Assembly: GCA_963971425.1 (NCBI GenBank)
Contig: OZ020518.1
Coordinates: 29,890,770-29,954,769 of the forward strand
Origin: Bryoerythrophyllum caledonicum
Lineage: Eukaryota; Streptophyta; Bryopsida; Pottiales; Pottiaceae
DNA: 64,000 bases
Direction of reading: 5' to 3'
Shown here: one piece after another, positions 26,736 through 37,938 of the stretch
Layout of the letters: every line of letters starts with the position of its first letter
How positions within the stretch are numbered: the first letter of the stretch is position 1
Made by a program: the position numbers and the translations under genes
The notes under the pieces: model-generated
Databases searched by the model: none
What the model saw: only the letters and a program-made list of their open reading frames with translations
Told to the model about the DNA's origin: nothing

Positions 26736-27446
26736 TGGAAAACAATTAAACTTTATAACAAAAAAATAATAGTACTTTGCCCTGCCAGACGGTGGATAGA
26801 ATCATGATTTTCGCTTTTAGTAGGATAAAAATTATTTTCAAGTAGAATAAAAATCCTTAATTTCTACTTGTTTTTAGTTAAATAAATGAAGATTGTCAAT
26901 AACTATCCATCACTGCTTTCCACCTCAAAAAATTCATTATTGAACTCTACAATACTACTTTTGGAAACACTTGTGAGATGATTCTCACCTAAGGTATGTT
27001 GCAGCTTTTTGTTGGGAAATTGTTGGAATTGGACGGCGTTGAAATTTTGATACTCGTGCAAGCGCTACTAATGGTCATGTACTTTAGCTTCTGCAAAAAA
27101 AACCTGCACAAACTGTTGAAAATTCAATTGGAGCTCCATCGAAGACATTGAATGAGAAGTTCGAAGTGTGTAATGCCTAAAGTCTCCAACACTAACCGTT
27201 CCAACACCTGTAAGTTGAAAGTGATCCACAGGTACGGTATTGAAGTTGTAAGAGATGAAAACATCATTATATTATATATACCACTAAATTCTTATATAAG
27301 TCTAAAAAGTTCAAACAAAGGGGAAAAAAGTAAAATTCCATAGATATCATGGAAAGGGAAAAGTAAACAATGTTCTAAACTCGGAATTAGGCTCCTTGTT
27401 AACTTTGTTTTGTAGCCTATAGCCATGGGATTTGAAACAAAATACA

Positions 27447-27935
27447 AGGGCCGCTTCACACTTGGTGGCCAAGTCGAGTGGCCGTCGATTTCCACCAATG
27501 GGATTGCTAGAATGGCCTTCACACTTGTGCCCAAACTCCAAAGGCCGTTGTCCCACATGGCAACACTTTTGGGCTGTTTTGGCGCCAAAGCGACGGCCTC
27601 TCGAGCAAAACTTGAGTCGTCCATTTTAGCCGATTCAAACTACAATCGAGAGTCCGTCGATTTTTTTTTTAAAGTAATAAAAAAACTGACAAGATCTGGA
27701 CCGTTAGATGAAAGACAAATTTTTTGGCTGATTTTTTGGCTGATTTTTTTTGGCGTAACGATTTGGGGTTTGGACTTTGGACTTGGCCTTTGGGGCTTCA
27801 CACCACGACCAACCAAGCCTTCAATCTATATTATTTAATGTATTTTTTTGGCAAAAAAGTTTGGCCTCTCACCATAGGTTGGCCACTCATTTTGACAGAC
27901 GGTCACTCGACTTGGGCATAGTGTGAAGCAGCCCT
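27447..27935. mobile_element. hAT-like MITE (489 bp)
   Basis: Termini AGGGCCGCTTCACACTTGG and, inverted, AGGGCTGCTTCACACTATG; similarity extends about 40 bp (shared CCAAGTCGAGTG). Flanks AAATACA (27,440-27,446) and AAGTACA (27,936-27,942) form a 7-bp near-duplication. The AGGGC tips and duplication size suggest hAT. No coding capacity: the frames inside are low-complexity. Confidence 0.65.
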
Positions 27936-29853
27936 AAGTACATCGTTCAAACCCTAGAGTCCCTCTTTCATTTTCATTTTCAACAGTGAGTTTTCTTGAA
28001 ATACGAATGTCAACAATATTATTTTTTTAGAGACTTCTGAGTCTAATTATTAATTCAATGTTTTGTCCAATGGTTTGTACGTTTGAAGAGGCAGTTGCTA
28101 GGATTGAGGCGGCAGCTCAGTTTGAAGCGGCTCTTTGGAGAAGTAAACTGAGGTGGGTAGAACGTTCCAATGCCCGTGAATATGCATTTCAATATGTTTG
28201 AATGATTGAGTCGTTGTGATGTCTATGCCGTGATTTCTATAGCAAACCCCACCCAAATCAACGATGTTGCGGCATATTTACCAATGTTCACATAGCAAAC
28301 TTGAACGACGTTCATTGATGATCTGCTAAACTCCAACAAATATGTGCCACTTGTAGAGACAAATAGAACAATTCAAGTAGATAGAAGAACTCCAGTAAGC
28401 ACATAGAAGAGGAACTGAACTCAAGTCTAAGTAGATAGAAGAGCAAAAGGAACTCAAGTCCAAGTCACATAGTAGTTTGAGAGTTTGGTAAACCGTGTGC
28501 TCATGCTCCTGCTCTGTCATCGTTGTCTTTGGACACCTCCATTCTGCTGCTGCAGTGTGCTCATGCTCTGCTCTCTTACCGTTACTTCCATCTCTCATCA
28601 ATCAGTTGCAGCAAGATAACACCCCTCACTAGGTAGCAAGATAGCAATATTGATATCAGACCTCATTATAGCAAGATAGTAGCCCTTACAGCAACAGTCC
28701 TCACAAAACCAGCTAGGAGCGTGGTTTTGTTCATCGCTCTTGAACCTCGGTGAGACGTCGTTCCTTGCTTGGACGTCGCGCTGGCAATCACAGACGTCGC
28801 ATGCAAATGAGTGCTCATACGTGCACAGACCTCTTTGCACAATATTGCTACCTTGCTATCTAGTGACCTAATCTGATCACAATATTCCACGTCAGGGTTT
28901 GTATCTTATTCTTCTCATGGATATATTCCACGTCAATAACATGGTGCTGCACATTAAGCCCATTATCATTAAGTTTTGGTCGGATATGGCTGATTTTTCA
29001 CTTCAGAACTTTCTCATGTTCTCAACCATGGTTATCAAACGTGTAAAAATGGACTGATTCTGATTCCTCATGAGCTTTTACATGAGCTTCCACACCTACA
29101 TTTCATTTTGTGGAGCACATGAGTTCTGATTCCTCATGAGCTTTTACCTTGATGCCATCTTTTCTGTCGCTGTGCGTGGGAGAAGTGCGCAAGAGCACCA
29201 GAAAGAATAAAATGTTTGTGTCATGGCTCTCAATGCTGTGATTTTGAGAAATTTAGAAACTTCTAGCTGTAGCTCTAAATCTGAATTCAAGTCAATAAAA
29301 TCATTTTTTTTTAGCCTGACTACTGGATTGAAGTTTATAAAGTCTAGTATCCATTCCAATTTGAAATTATGAAAAATACATAAAATTGAATAAGTTATTG
29401 CGGTTTGAACTTTGAACCTGTAATTATGGTTGATCGATTTTTTTAACTTTAGCTGAACATGGAAGTTTTGGCACTATATTGTACACCTTTGGTGAAATTT
29501 TCAGAATTTATTAGTATATTTGCATTACATAAAAAAATTCTTCACCTTTTCTTCGTGAAATCACAAGAATTATAATTTTTTACAAAAAGTTTGTGATTTT
29601 TGTGACATAAACAAAACATTTGATCTCATCACATATGTTTAATGAAAAATAAGAGCACACTGTACAAAAGAAATCGGAATTAATGCCATGGTCATAGGCT
29701 CCGTCCTTTAAGGGTTATGTGGACCAAGCCTAATAAGTGTTGCTTATTTTACATTATGCGAGGTAACTACACATCCTACAAAACATCAAACTCAAGTGTG
29801 TTTGTCATATGTGAACCCTTAAATGCAAGTCGGGAACCGTATTTATAAGCAAA
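27936..29853. other. No supported gene
   Basis: Interior of the deleted transposon copy. One short plus-strand phrase (EAAAQFEAALWRSKLRWVER, about 28,090-28,190) is alanine-rich but unassigned. A 26-bp direct repeat containing CTGATTCCTCATGAGC occurs at about 29,058 and 29,127. Otherwise AT-rich sequence without recognisable signals. Confidence 0.4.
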
Positions 29854-30598
29854 CTAGGGTTGGTACCCGTCGTCCCGACGAGGAGAGCGGAGGGTGGTGT
29901 GTTAAATTTACGTTTATATGTTTTGTATTTTAAAACCTATAAGCTCAAATCGAATCTAAATCGAATCAAGTACATTCCCCGTTGTCATCAACTCACTGGG
30001 CCAATCCCAAGTTAAATAAACATATGTAAATGAAAAAATAAAATTTACCCATTATATATGCATTATGTACTATATATACGTACCATTCACTTTAAAATAC
30101 CCATTATTTATTTCATATACGTGTTATTGTCTTTAGATAACTATCATTTATTTTATGTACCCGAGGTAGTATATTGTGTAGTTTCAATATGTTGGAAATT
30201 ATGGTTTTATTTTTCTATTTTTGATACATAATACAATTTTAAAATTCAATAAGCCAAATTTGAATAAAAGGGCACTATAAAGGATTCCTCCAAAGGCACT
30301 ATAAAGGATTCCTCCAAAGGGCACTACAAAGGATTCCTCCAAAGGGCACTACAAAGGATTCCTCCAAAGGGCACTACAAAGGATTCCTCCAAAGGGCACT
30401 ACAAAGGATTCCTCCAAAGGGCACTACAAAGGATTCCTCCAAAGGGCACTACAAAGGATTCCTCCAAAGGGCACATATGGAGGATTCTTTCAAAGTTCAC
30501 ATTCAATTCAAAAGGCACATTTGATTCAAATGGCAATTCCAAAGGTCACGTGACCGGGAGCGGCGGACGGGCAGATTGTCGCCTATTATATAGGTAGA
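29854..30598 (-). mobile_element. Nonautonomous Helitron (745 bp)
   Basis: On the minus strand it starts TCTACCTATATAATAGGCG (30,598) and ends CTAG (29,854), with host A before and T after, as in Helitron insertion between A and T. Just before the CTAG end is a hairpin, CGTCG TCC CGACG (about 29,869-29,881), the usual Helitron 3' structure. No Rep/helicase is encoded. The interior carries the 25-bp minisatellite. Sits inside the second transposon copy. Confidence 0.8.
30269..30475. repeat. 25-bp minisatellite, about 8 copies
   Basis: Unit GGGCACTACAAAGGATTCCT plus CCAAA; the first two copies are 24 bp (GGCACTATAAAGG...), the next six are identical, and a degenerate copy follows. Identity of the middle six suggests recent expansion by slippage or unequal exchange within the Helitron. 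Confidence 0.95.
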
Positions 30599-30779
30599 TA
30601 CATTACTTTGTAGAATATATGAAATGTATTAAGGTTTAGTAAGAATTACACCTTTGAATTGAAGATTCTTCAACTAACATCTTTTAGTTGGAGGTCATTT
30701 CAATATGTGAACATTATCATATTCAAATACAACACCATACATATAACATAATATGGCCATGAGTAGCACCATCAAATGT

Positions 30780-31310
30780 TTAATCCCTAAAGGCCCAAGG
30801 CATTTTCACACCAAAAACACTTCAAAACTGCTCTTTCTAGTGCAATGAGTGAGGAAAATAAATATTTTTATTTCTACATTTAACTGTAGGATCTTAATAA
30901 AGACTAATTAAGTTATGCCCTCGTACAACTTTATAAACTTTGAACTCACGGGTTGGAAGATTATAGTGTTTCAAGTTGAAAAAATAGCTCATTTTCTTCC
31001 CTGCGTTGAGTGGATCAGCTGACTTTGATTTCACTTGGTGTCATATTTTGGAGGACATCGCTACATTTCACGGAGCCTTCTCCTCAAACCGAGAGATGTC
31101 CTTTGAAGATGGCTTCTACTACAATGATGGCATAAGGCACAAAGGCACGGTGAATCTGGAAATTAAAAATATGGTGAGTCTGCGTCTATTAGCCATGGAG
31201 ATATGGTAGACCGTCCAATATAGGCTCATGAATTATTCGCTATGGTAAAGAACGTTATGGAGCACTTTCAAGGAGTAGCTTCGCCAGAGGATGATGAGAG
31301 TCCTTATGCT
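30780..31310 (+). pseudogene. Leader and extreme 3' end of the large element gene, fused by deletion
   Basis: 30,780-31,050 is a TTAA-family 5' end (TTAATCCCTAAAGG) like the sequence upstream of the big gene at 56.2-57.2 kb. From about 31,050 it reads the last 80 or so codons of that gene with drift (EREMSF..DGFFYNDD-like phrase, then the PPEDE-like end near 31,290). Confidence 0.7.
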
Positions 31311-32189
31311 ATAGCATAGCACAAGAAGCATGATATTTAGGTAGTAGATAGGTTTGTATGATATGTTTGATTTTGATATTTTTTTGCAGTATTTTTGAAT
31401 TGTTTGATTATGTATGTTTTTGCATATAATTGATAGTGATGTACCTCTCACTTTTCCCACAAGTTGTTTTTTTATTATTGTATCTCTTATTAACTGTATT
31501 TGTTGTGAGATACTCTGAAATTGTATCATAATACAAAAGGTGTATCTTAATAATGTAAGTACATGATTATTAAAATCTAAAAAGGAACAAGATTGGATTA
31601 GTAATCATGTATTTTCTATGAGCCCTAGCAAATAGAGAATATATACCTCTTACATGCAAATGAAGAAGCCAATGTATAATGCCAAAAGCATGTAAATTTA
31701 GTATAGAAACGATGCTTTTTTTTAATAAAAAATTGATAATTTCTTTTATAGAAAAATCTAGTTGTTTTTGAGTGCCAATTAATGCACTTGGCTAAGTGCA
31801 TAATTGCTTAATTGCGTGTTGTGTGCAACAATGTGTGAAAATGTTTGATTTGGATTAAAATGCTATTTTTTAGTAAAAACAAGAGGTTTTTTTTAAATAT
31901 CAAAGGAAATGATATCATTTTCTAGTATTGAAAATCTTGCATTCGATAAAGTGTCCTAGCAAAAGTTTTTGGAGTTGCTTGAGGTGCCTACTCTCCCCTT
32001 TTGAACTTCAAAACCCTATAACTTTTTCATTAAATGTTGGATTTAGGAAAAAATTGAATTTATACAAAGCTTTTAGTTATGTCCATCTACAGTAAAAATT
32101 TCAAAAAAGAATGTTATAAATTGACACAAAAGAACCTGCCCAAACCTTCAAGATTCCCCCATAGGGACTCTTGGTAATTTAGGGGTTAA

Positions 32190-33818
32190 AACTTATTGGA
32201 ATTTCAAATAATGCCAATTCCAAGAGCTTAATTCTAGGCTAAGTAATATGCTAGAAATTGATTTTTAAAATTTATTTATCAATCTCAATTACAATTACTT
32301 AGATGCTATCCAATTTCCTAGATTTACTTCTTTTTTTTCCATCATTTCCAAAATTCATAGAAGAAAATTGGTATACTGTACTAAATTTGGTACAGTAGAC
32401 ACAAAACATAATAAAAAGTACAGAACCAACAGAATTGGAGGCTCAAAATTGAGTTGCCCTTGCCTCCCTAGCAGACTTGCCTTTTGATTCGTCAGAGGAT
32501 GGTTTAGGATTGATTTCTATTTACAGCCCGTCCGCCCACGAGGTGGCCTTACCTCTTGTCCTAAATCCGCTTGTCACACTCGACCTGTCCATTGCCAAAC
32601 ACTCATGTCTCAAAACCCCGTGTTCTTGCTGAACCCTATCTCAAAACCTTCTATTGCCAAATCTGCCCTCGTTTCATCCCAATGTCCCTTGGTCATTTTC
32701 CCTTCATAGCCCCTCGTTGTCCTGTCACACAGCATCCGGAGGTGCCTCACAATGCAAGGCTTTGGTCTCAATTTAGGTGTAATATCCTTTTTCCATCATT
32801 GCCTCCCTATTATGTTTTGTGCATCTTCATTGATTTATGTTTTCATTGCCCAACGTGAGGTATGTTCTATGGTGACTTATATCATGTAAAATTTACCTTC
32901 AATTTTTGTGAGAGTTTGTTAGTTTTTTATTTTGTTTATTTTTCTGAATTTTTCTGCCTTGTTTTTGATAATATGACAATATGCGTAAATTTGCCAAATG
33001 CAATACTATCAAATATGTCACACCTTGTTCATATGACACTTTTCATTGAAAGAGAAGGTGTGATATTATTAAGGTTAGACTCTATCGGAAACTGTTGGTG
33101 GCGTATTGGAATATGAAGTCTGGTGCTTTCAGTGACCAAGGAAATCCATGGAATGAATGCACGTACCCTGCACAATCACTTGTGAGAACTTCCGCCTCAA
33201 TCACTCGAGCTAAGTAGCAGCGGAAAGTTAGCCAGATGCCATTGCATAGTCTATTTGATGGATCTTAGTTACGCAGAAGCGTTACTAGAATAATAACTTT
33301 AAACGTAAGCCTATGTGGTAGCCACCTGTTGACCTCAAGCGTATTCAAAAACCCGGAAGGGATCACATTGGCGCCATCTTCATCATTTACATTGTCAGTG
33401 CTATGGAGAGTTTGTCTTGCCCTAGCTACTATGTCAAGTAAAACAATGTTTATTCTTGCCACGTTTTTGTTGCATGTTGCAAGAATTGCTCGTTGCTAAA
33501 AAAAGTTCCTTCCAATCTGACCAATGGCAATTTTTGATAAATTGCATCGAGCAAATCCTTCATAGTCTGCTAAGGTAATACCATTTAGGTGGAGTATGGA
33601 CATGATCTTCATGAACAATGTCCAAGTTGACTTATGCAAGCCCCTCTATAAATAAAATCTTTAAAAATCAATCTTTGCAACCAAAACATTAAAACTTCAA
33701 ACCTTATTCATAAATATTCATCCATAAATACATCTATCATAAAAATTTACAGATCCTAGTAAAACCCAAATTAATGAGAGACTTCCATAGTAAGGTCATC
33801 TGAATGATTTCATAATCA
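32190..33818. other. No supported gene
   Basis: Plus-strand frames at 32,571-32,858 and 32,862-33,116 and a minus-strand frame at 33,462-33,265 have no motifs I recognise. The composition of 32,500-32,760 is more C-rich than its surroundings, so a small unrelated insertion or gene relic may lie there. Confidence 0.35.
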
Positions 33819-35103
33819 ATAAACCCTAAATTTCTTTGACAATTTCACACCAAAAACACTTCAAAATTGCTTGTATTAGTACAATGATTAAGTACGAAAC
33901 CAAAAAAATTTACTTCTAGTTTAAACCGTAAGATCTCAATTGAGACTTGTTAAGTAACTTACATAAAAAATTTCATAGAGTTTGACCGCATGGATTGAAA
34001 TACTATAGTGTTTGAAGTAGAGAAAAGGGTCCATTTTTTTCCCTGCACTTCGTGGATAAGCAGACTTTGACTTCACTTGGTGTCAAATTTTTGCACTACA
34101 CAAGGTCTAAATTCATTTCCATCATGTTAAGCATGATATTAGTTCCTTGTACTCCAATTTTTAAAGGTAGAGAATGGGTGTGACATATTCAAAAAAATTG
34201 TGCAAGGAGTGGAGGTTCAAAAACTGTCAATCTACGTTATAGCTTTTTGTGAACTTAGTATGTTTTAGAATGAGAATCCGAAGAAGAACTCTGGTCTCCG
34301 ATGGAGACCGGCGTGAATATAGTGTTTGTTCATTTTCGGCTGGTGTAGTAGAACTACTCCCCCCTCTCGAGAGTAAACACTTTTCTACACTAAGTGCTTC
34401 CGTAGACTAATTGCCTTAGAGACAACCGACATGTCATCTCCCCCAAGGGCTTTGTGGGTCCCCATACAACAAGGCCTTGGAACCCCCCACCATAATTGGA
34501 TGGACTATGGTGGTAGGCACCACGCCGGCAATAGGACTTGAACCCACAACCACCTCACCGGTGTGCCATGACCCAAACCACTACACCAAGGCCATAGTGC
34601 TTTGAGAATCCGAATGGTCAATAAGAAGGTTTACACCACATAATGGTGCCGGAAAAATAAAAAGTAAAAAATATGACAATCTCAAAGTTTTATGTGGAAA
34701 AGAAGAAGTTTTTTTGGTACCTTGCCAGACAATGTGCGATAATGTGTGAAATTGTTTGACTTGGATTTATATGCTTTTTTCACTAAAGACAAGAGATTTT
34801 TTTGAGAATATTTAAGGAAATATTATTATTAGCTAGTTTTGAAAATCTCACATTCAATAGAGTGTCATAGCAAAAGTTTTTGGAATTGCCCGAAGTGCCC
34901 ACTCTCCACATTTGAACTTCAAAACCCTATAACTTTTTCATAAAATGTTGGATTTGGGGAAAAAAATGGACCCACACAAAGCTTTTAGTAATGTCCATCT
35001 ACATTAAAAATATCAAAGAAAACTATCAGAAAATGACACCATAGGAACTTTGCCCAAACCTTCTAGAGTCCCCGAAGAGGACTCTCGAAAATTTAGGGGT
35101 TAA
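33819..35103. repeat. TTAA/CCCCTAAA repeat carrying a SINE
   Basis: Starts TAAACCCTAAATTT (left tip diverged) and ends ATTTAGGGGTTAA at 35,103. Interior order matches the other copies (CACCAAAAACACTTC, GATTGAAATACTATAG, GCACTACACAAGG, GGAGTGGAGGTTC). The SINE at 34,285-34,603 accounts for its extra length. Confidence 0.75.
34285..34603 (-). mobile_element. tRNA-derived SINE, full length (319 bp)
   Basis: On the minus strand the head contains pol III promoter boxes: box A-like GGCCTTGGTGTAGTGG (34,591-34,576) and box B GGTTCAAGTCC (34,544-34,534). The 11-bp duplication GAGAATCCGAA flanks it (34,274-34,284 and 34,604-34,614), and the uninterrupted repeat copies have that word once. The 3' tail is short and reads TTCTTC rather than poly(A). 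Retroposition by a partner LINE is family knowledge; no partner is visible here. Confidence 0.88.
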
Positions 35104-36112
35104 ATTGTGAACATAAAAATAAAAACATATTCTCAACAATATTTTACTGCTTTTAATTCTTATGAGACCAAGGTTAGTATTGTGCTACCTTTAGCACGTT
35201 GTCTATTTATAGGAATATGATTAATCTTAATTTCTACTTTAGATTCAATATTCCCATACCTGAAGAAAAAAATCAAAATTTTCAAGCTAATCGTACAGAT
35301 TTAAAAAATAAGTCCAACAATTATAGTTTTTCCTTAAAATAAAAATAAAAGTTTAATCAGTGCGAAAGTGGAAAAGGTACTATTTTCAAAAACGCAAGTT
35401 TGAGAGGAGAACGTTGTTGTTCTTTTCAAAAAAACATATATTGTTGTGCCACCTACCATCAGAAAAGACAGGCAGTTTTAGAAGCCCTACCCAAAAAAAG
35501 ATACTCATGGTCAGGACTCAAGCAATCAAACCTGACAGACTATGACATAGGCATAAAACAAACTTCCACACTGCATCTCTCACACGCTCCTGGCACCTGA
35601 TGATGCCCCAAATTCAAATTCTCATTCCCCCTCATTCAAAAAGCTCACAACATAATGCATCTCACCCCTGAACACTCAAGGAATCCATGGTGGTTTTCAA
35701 TGTGCATATGTAGAATAATATGTACGTCATACTAGTATGATACCCTGTGATACCCGGTTAATATCTACTTTATACATATGGGGTACTAGTTTGATACCCG
35801 GTTCATACTGCAGCGCTTACGGTGTAGAAGACCAAAGAGACAACTTGAAGGTTGCATTTGAACGATGCCACCCTAGGATTTAACCCCTGAAGGCGGATAA
35901 GCTCACAAGGCCTAGGAGAATCTACAAGGTGATAAGTAAGCGGAATAACATCTACACAAAGGGTACATTTGATCGCAACCCCACTTCACAGCAATCTTTG
36001 TAGCTCGCATTTTGGTGGTGCGTGTACCGTTAGATGCTCATCTTGCTTCACCTCTAAACTTTCCTCAAAATTCTCTTGAAAGTTAACAAGCCCAAACAAC
36101 TCTAAAAAGGAC
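35104..36112. other. No gene; one half of a 145-bp direct repeat
   Basis: About 35,740-35,885 (GATACCCGGTTCATACTGC, GGTGTAGAAG, GATGCCACCCTAGGATTTAA) is repeated in the same direction at about 36,850-36,990. The pair flanks the MITE at 36,113-36,817 at a distance. No coding motif was seen. Confidence 0.5.
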
Positions 36113-36817
36113 GCTACACTAAAGATGATATTTAGTGTTTAGGGACCATTAGTGTAGTTACCCCTATGACCTGACTTTCACTAAATGTCAATTTGTTTAC
36201 ATTTAGTGTTTAATGTCAAAAAATCAGTCTAACAAAATTGCTCATAACTTTTGCATCACGACGAATTAGAAGATGTACCGTATACCGATGGAATCTCCTT
36301 GAAAAAACACATAAGCTGGTCACCTCACTCAATAGAATTGGTGCGAAATTGATAAAGATATGCCTCCTCAAACTTTCAACCAAAACTCAAGAAATCTGCC
36401 CAAAAATATTCACTATAACTTTTTATTTAAGACGAATTTGAAGATGGGTAAGATGCCATTGGAATCGTCTTTTCAAATCAGTTTAGATAGGCACCAGAAA
36501 CTCTCAAATTGGACAAAAACTGCCCCCAAAATCATCATTTGAAAATCCAACCTTAAAAAACTCAGCCCAACATGGAAGGTTTGCTTTTGACATGTGGCGA
36601 GATTTGGGTGACTTGCAATGAAATGTGGCATATGACATTGTTACATAACCAACACTAAATGTCAATATGTTAAAATGTAATAACGGCAAAAGTTACAGAA
36701 ATTGACAATTAGTGTTTGAATTGACATTTAATGTTGTTACATTAGTAGGGTAATTGACATTTAGCGTTCAAGTTCGTAATTAGTGTTGCGAACACTAAAT
36801 ATCATCATTAGTGTAGC
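36113..36817. mobile_element. MITE family C, copy 2 (705 bp)
   Basis: TIRs GCTACACTAAAGATGATA and, inverted, GCTACACTAATGATGATA (about 27 bp, one mismatch). Subterminal AAATGTCAA-type repeats face inward from both sides. Homologous to 16,287-16,926 in the opposite orientation. No obvious target duplication. Confidence 0.75.
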
Positions 36818-37938
36818 TTATCTCGACTGATATCTAGGTGAGACGAGTTTGACACCCTGTCATACGGGGTTAAGGTCTACGTGATATCTATGGGATACTG
36901 TTGTGATACCCGGGTTATACTGAGGCGCTTATGGTGTAGAAGGCCATAAAGAAAACTTGGAGGCTTGCATTTGAAACGATGCTACCCTAGGATTTAAGAA
37001 ACTGACATCCATGATCGACTGGAGAACATTTGAGGAACTGGGTGTGAATTATACAAAACAAAGGCCTGTAATCCATGAGTCTTCCTGACACCAACATATC
37101 ATGTCCTTGTTTCCACCTTGAAAAGCTGGCGACTCCAACCAAAATTCAAATTCGCACATTCCCGAGTCCCCATGATAGTCCCTGAGCTATCTCTCTCTTT
37201 CAAAAGGACTGTTGAAATCAAGCAAGTTATACTACGTCCTTGCAGAGGTAGCCAGTAGTGCTCTATTCGCGGGTGAGAGAGAGAGAGAAAGAGAGAGATC
37301 TCAGCTGCGGCTTCAGTTCCTTTTGTGCGTGTGAGGACCGTATTTGGCATCAAAGGTGGGAGCTGGGTTGGTGGTTGAGTTCAGATTTGGTGATTTGTTG
37401 AAGGGGTTGATGGGAGAGAGCAGGGTTTAAGAGCCCTCCGTTTTCTGACTTCGGAGCCCTCCTTTGTTGGTAATTCCTGCCAAGTTCCTCTCTTTGCGCT
37501 TCTTGGGACTCTTTTTCTTCTGGGAGCTGTACACCACCTGCGTTTCTTCAGAATAGTTTTCGTCATATTTAGTAACTTTCTCGAGGTGACACTTGCAGCT
37601 CTTGAGAGGTCATGAGGTGACCTTATACCGTCAATAGCCAAAAGAAGTCAGGAGGGGAAACAGAGAAAGTACTCACTGTATGTTGTCATAGCTAGCGTCT
37701 CTGCCTTGTGTTCCACTTGGGTCTTTCTGTTCTCAAAGAAAGTCTTCCCACCTTTCAAATGAAATTGCCATTCATGAGCCACAAACGATGAGTTTCACGA
37801 GATAAAATACAGTCGTGTTTTTTTTTTAAATTATAATGGTCATTTCGAAATGACTTCATTGTTGCTGAGTCTGTTCATGGTCTGTAACGGACACTTCACA
37901 TTGTTGGGCATGGCAGAGAGAAGAGGACATCATCCATC

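Larger units (their letters stand above)
24948..31820 (+). mobile_element. Second, internally deleted copy of the 13-kb two-gene transposon (6,873 bp)
   Basis: The left end starts AGCACGCAATTAAGC at 24,948 and the right end finishes GCTTAATTGCGTGTT at 31,820; the flanks ACGT and GTGT look like a degenerate 4-bp duplication. The left part matches 48,737-49,360 and, at 26,271-26,735, the 3' end of the transposase gene (counterpart of 49,365-49,825, minus strand). The right part (30,780-31,310) joins the leader of the large plus-strand gene directly to its last codons: reads such as FEDGFYYNDG correspond to NPKDGFFYNDD of the big gene. The junction at about 31,050 is an internal deletion of some 4 kb. 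Later insertions (SINE piece, MITE, Helitron) fill the middle. Confidence 0.8.
24366..32189. repeat. TTAA/CCCCTAAA repeat, split by a 6.9-kb insertion
   Basis: The left half (24,366-24,947) starts TTAATCCCTAAAT and the right half (31,821-32,189) ends ATTTAGGGGTTAA. Removing 24,948-31,820 restores the order seen in uninterrupted copies such as 53,942-54,893 (the CGACAA..GTGTG..AATGTGTGAAAATG stretch is continuous). This is a noncoding member of the TTAA-flanked family. Confidence 0.75.

Noticed and set aside
30269-30475. Regular short repeats that superficially resemble a CRISPR array
   Set aside because: Units are contiguous 25-bp tandem copies without unique spacers, in eukaryotic DNA inside a Helitron.
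35875-35900. TTAACCCCTGAAGG as the start of another TTAA repeat
   Set aside because: No matching right tip within 2 kb and no family interior follows.
37381-37641. Minus-strand open frame upstream of the IQD gene
   Set aside because: It lies in the probable promoter or leader of the IQD gene, has a low-complexity basic composition and no homologue I know.
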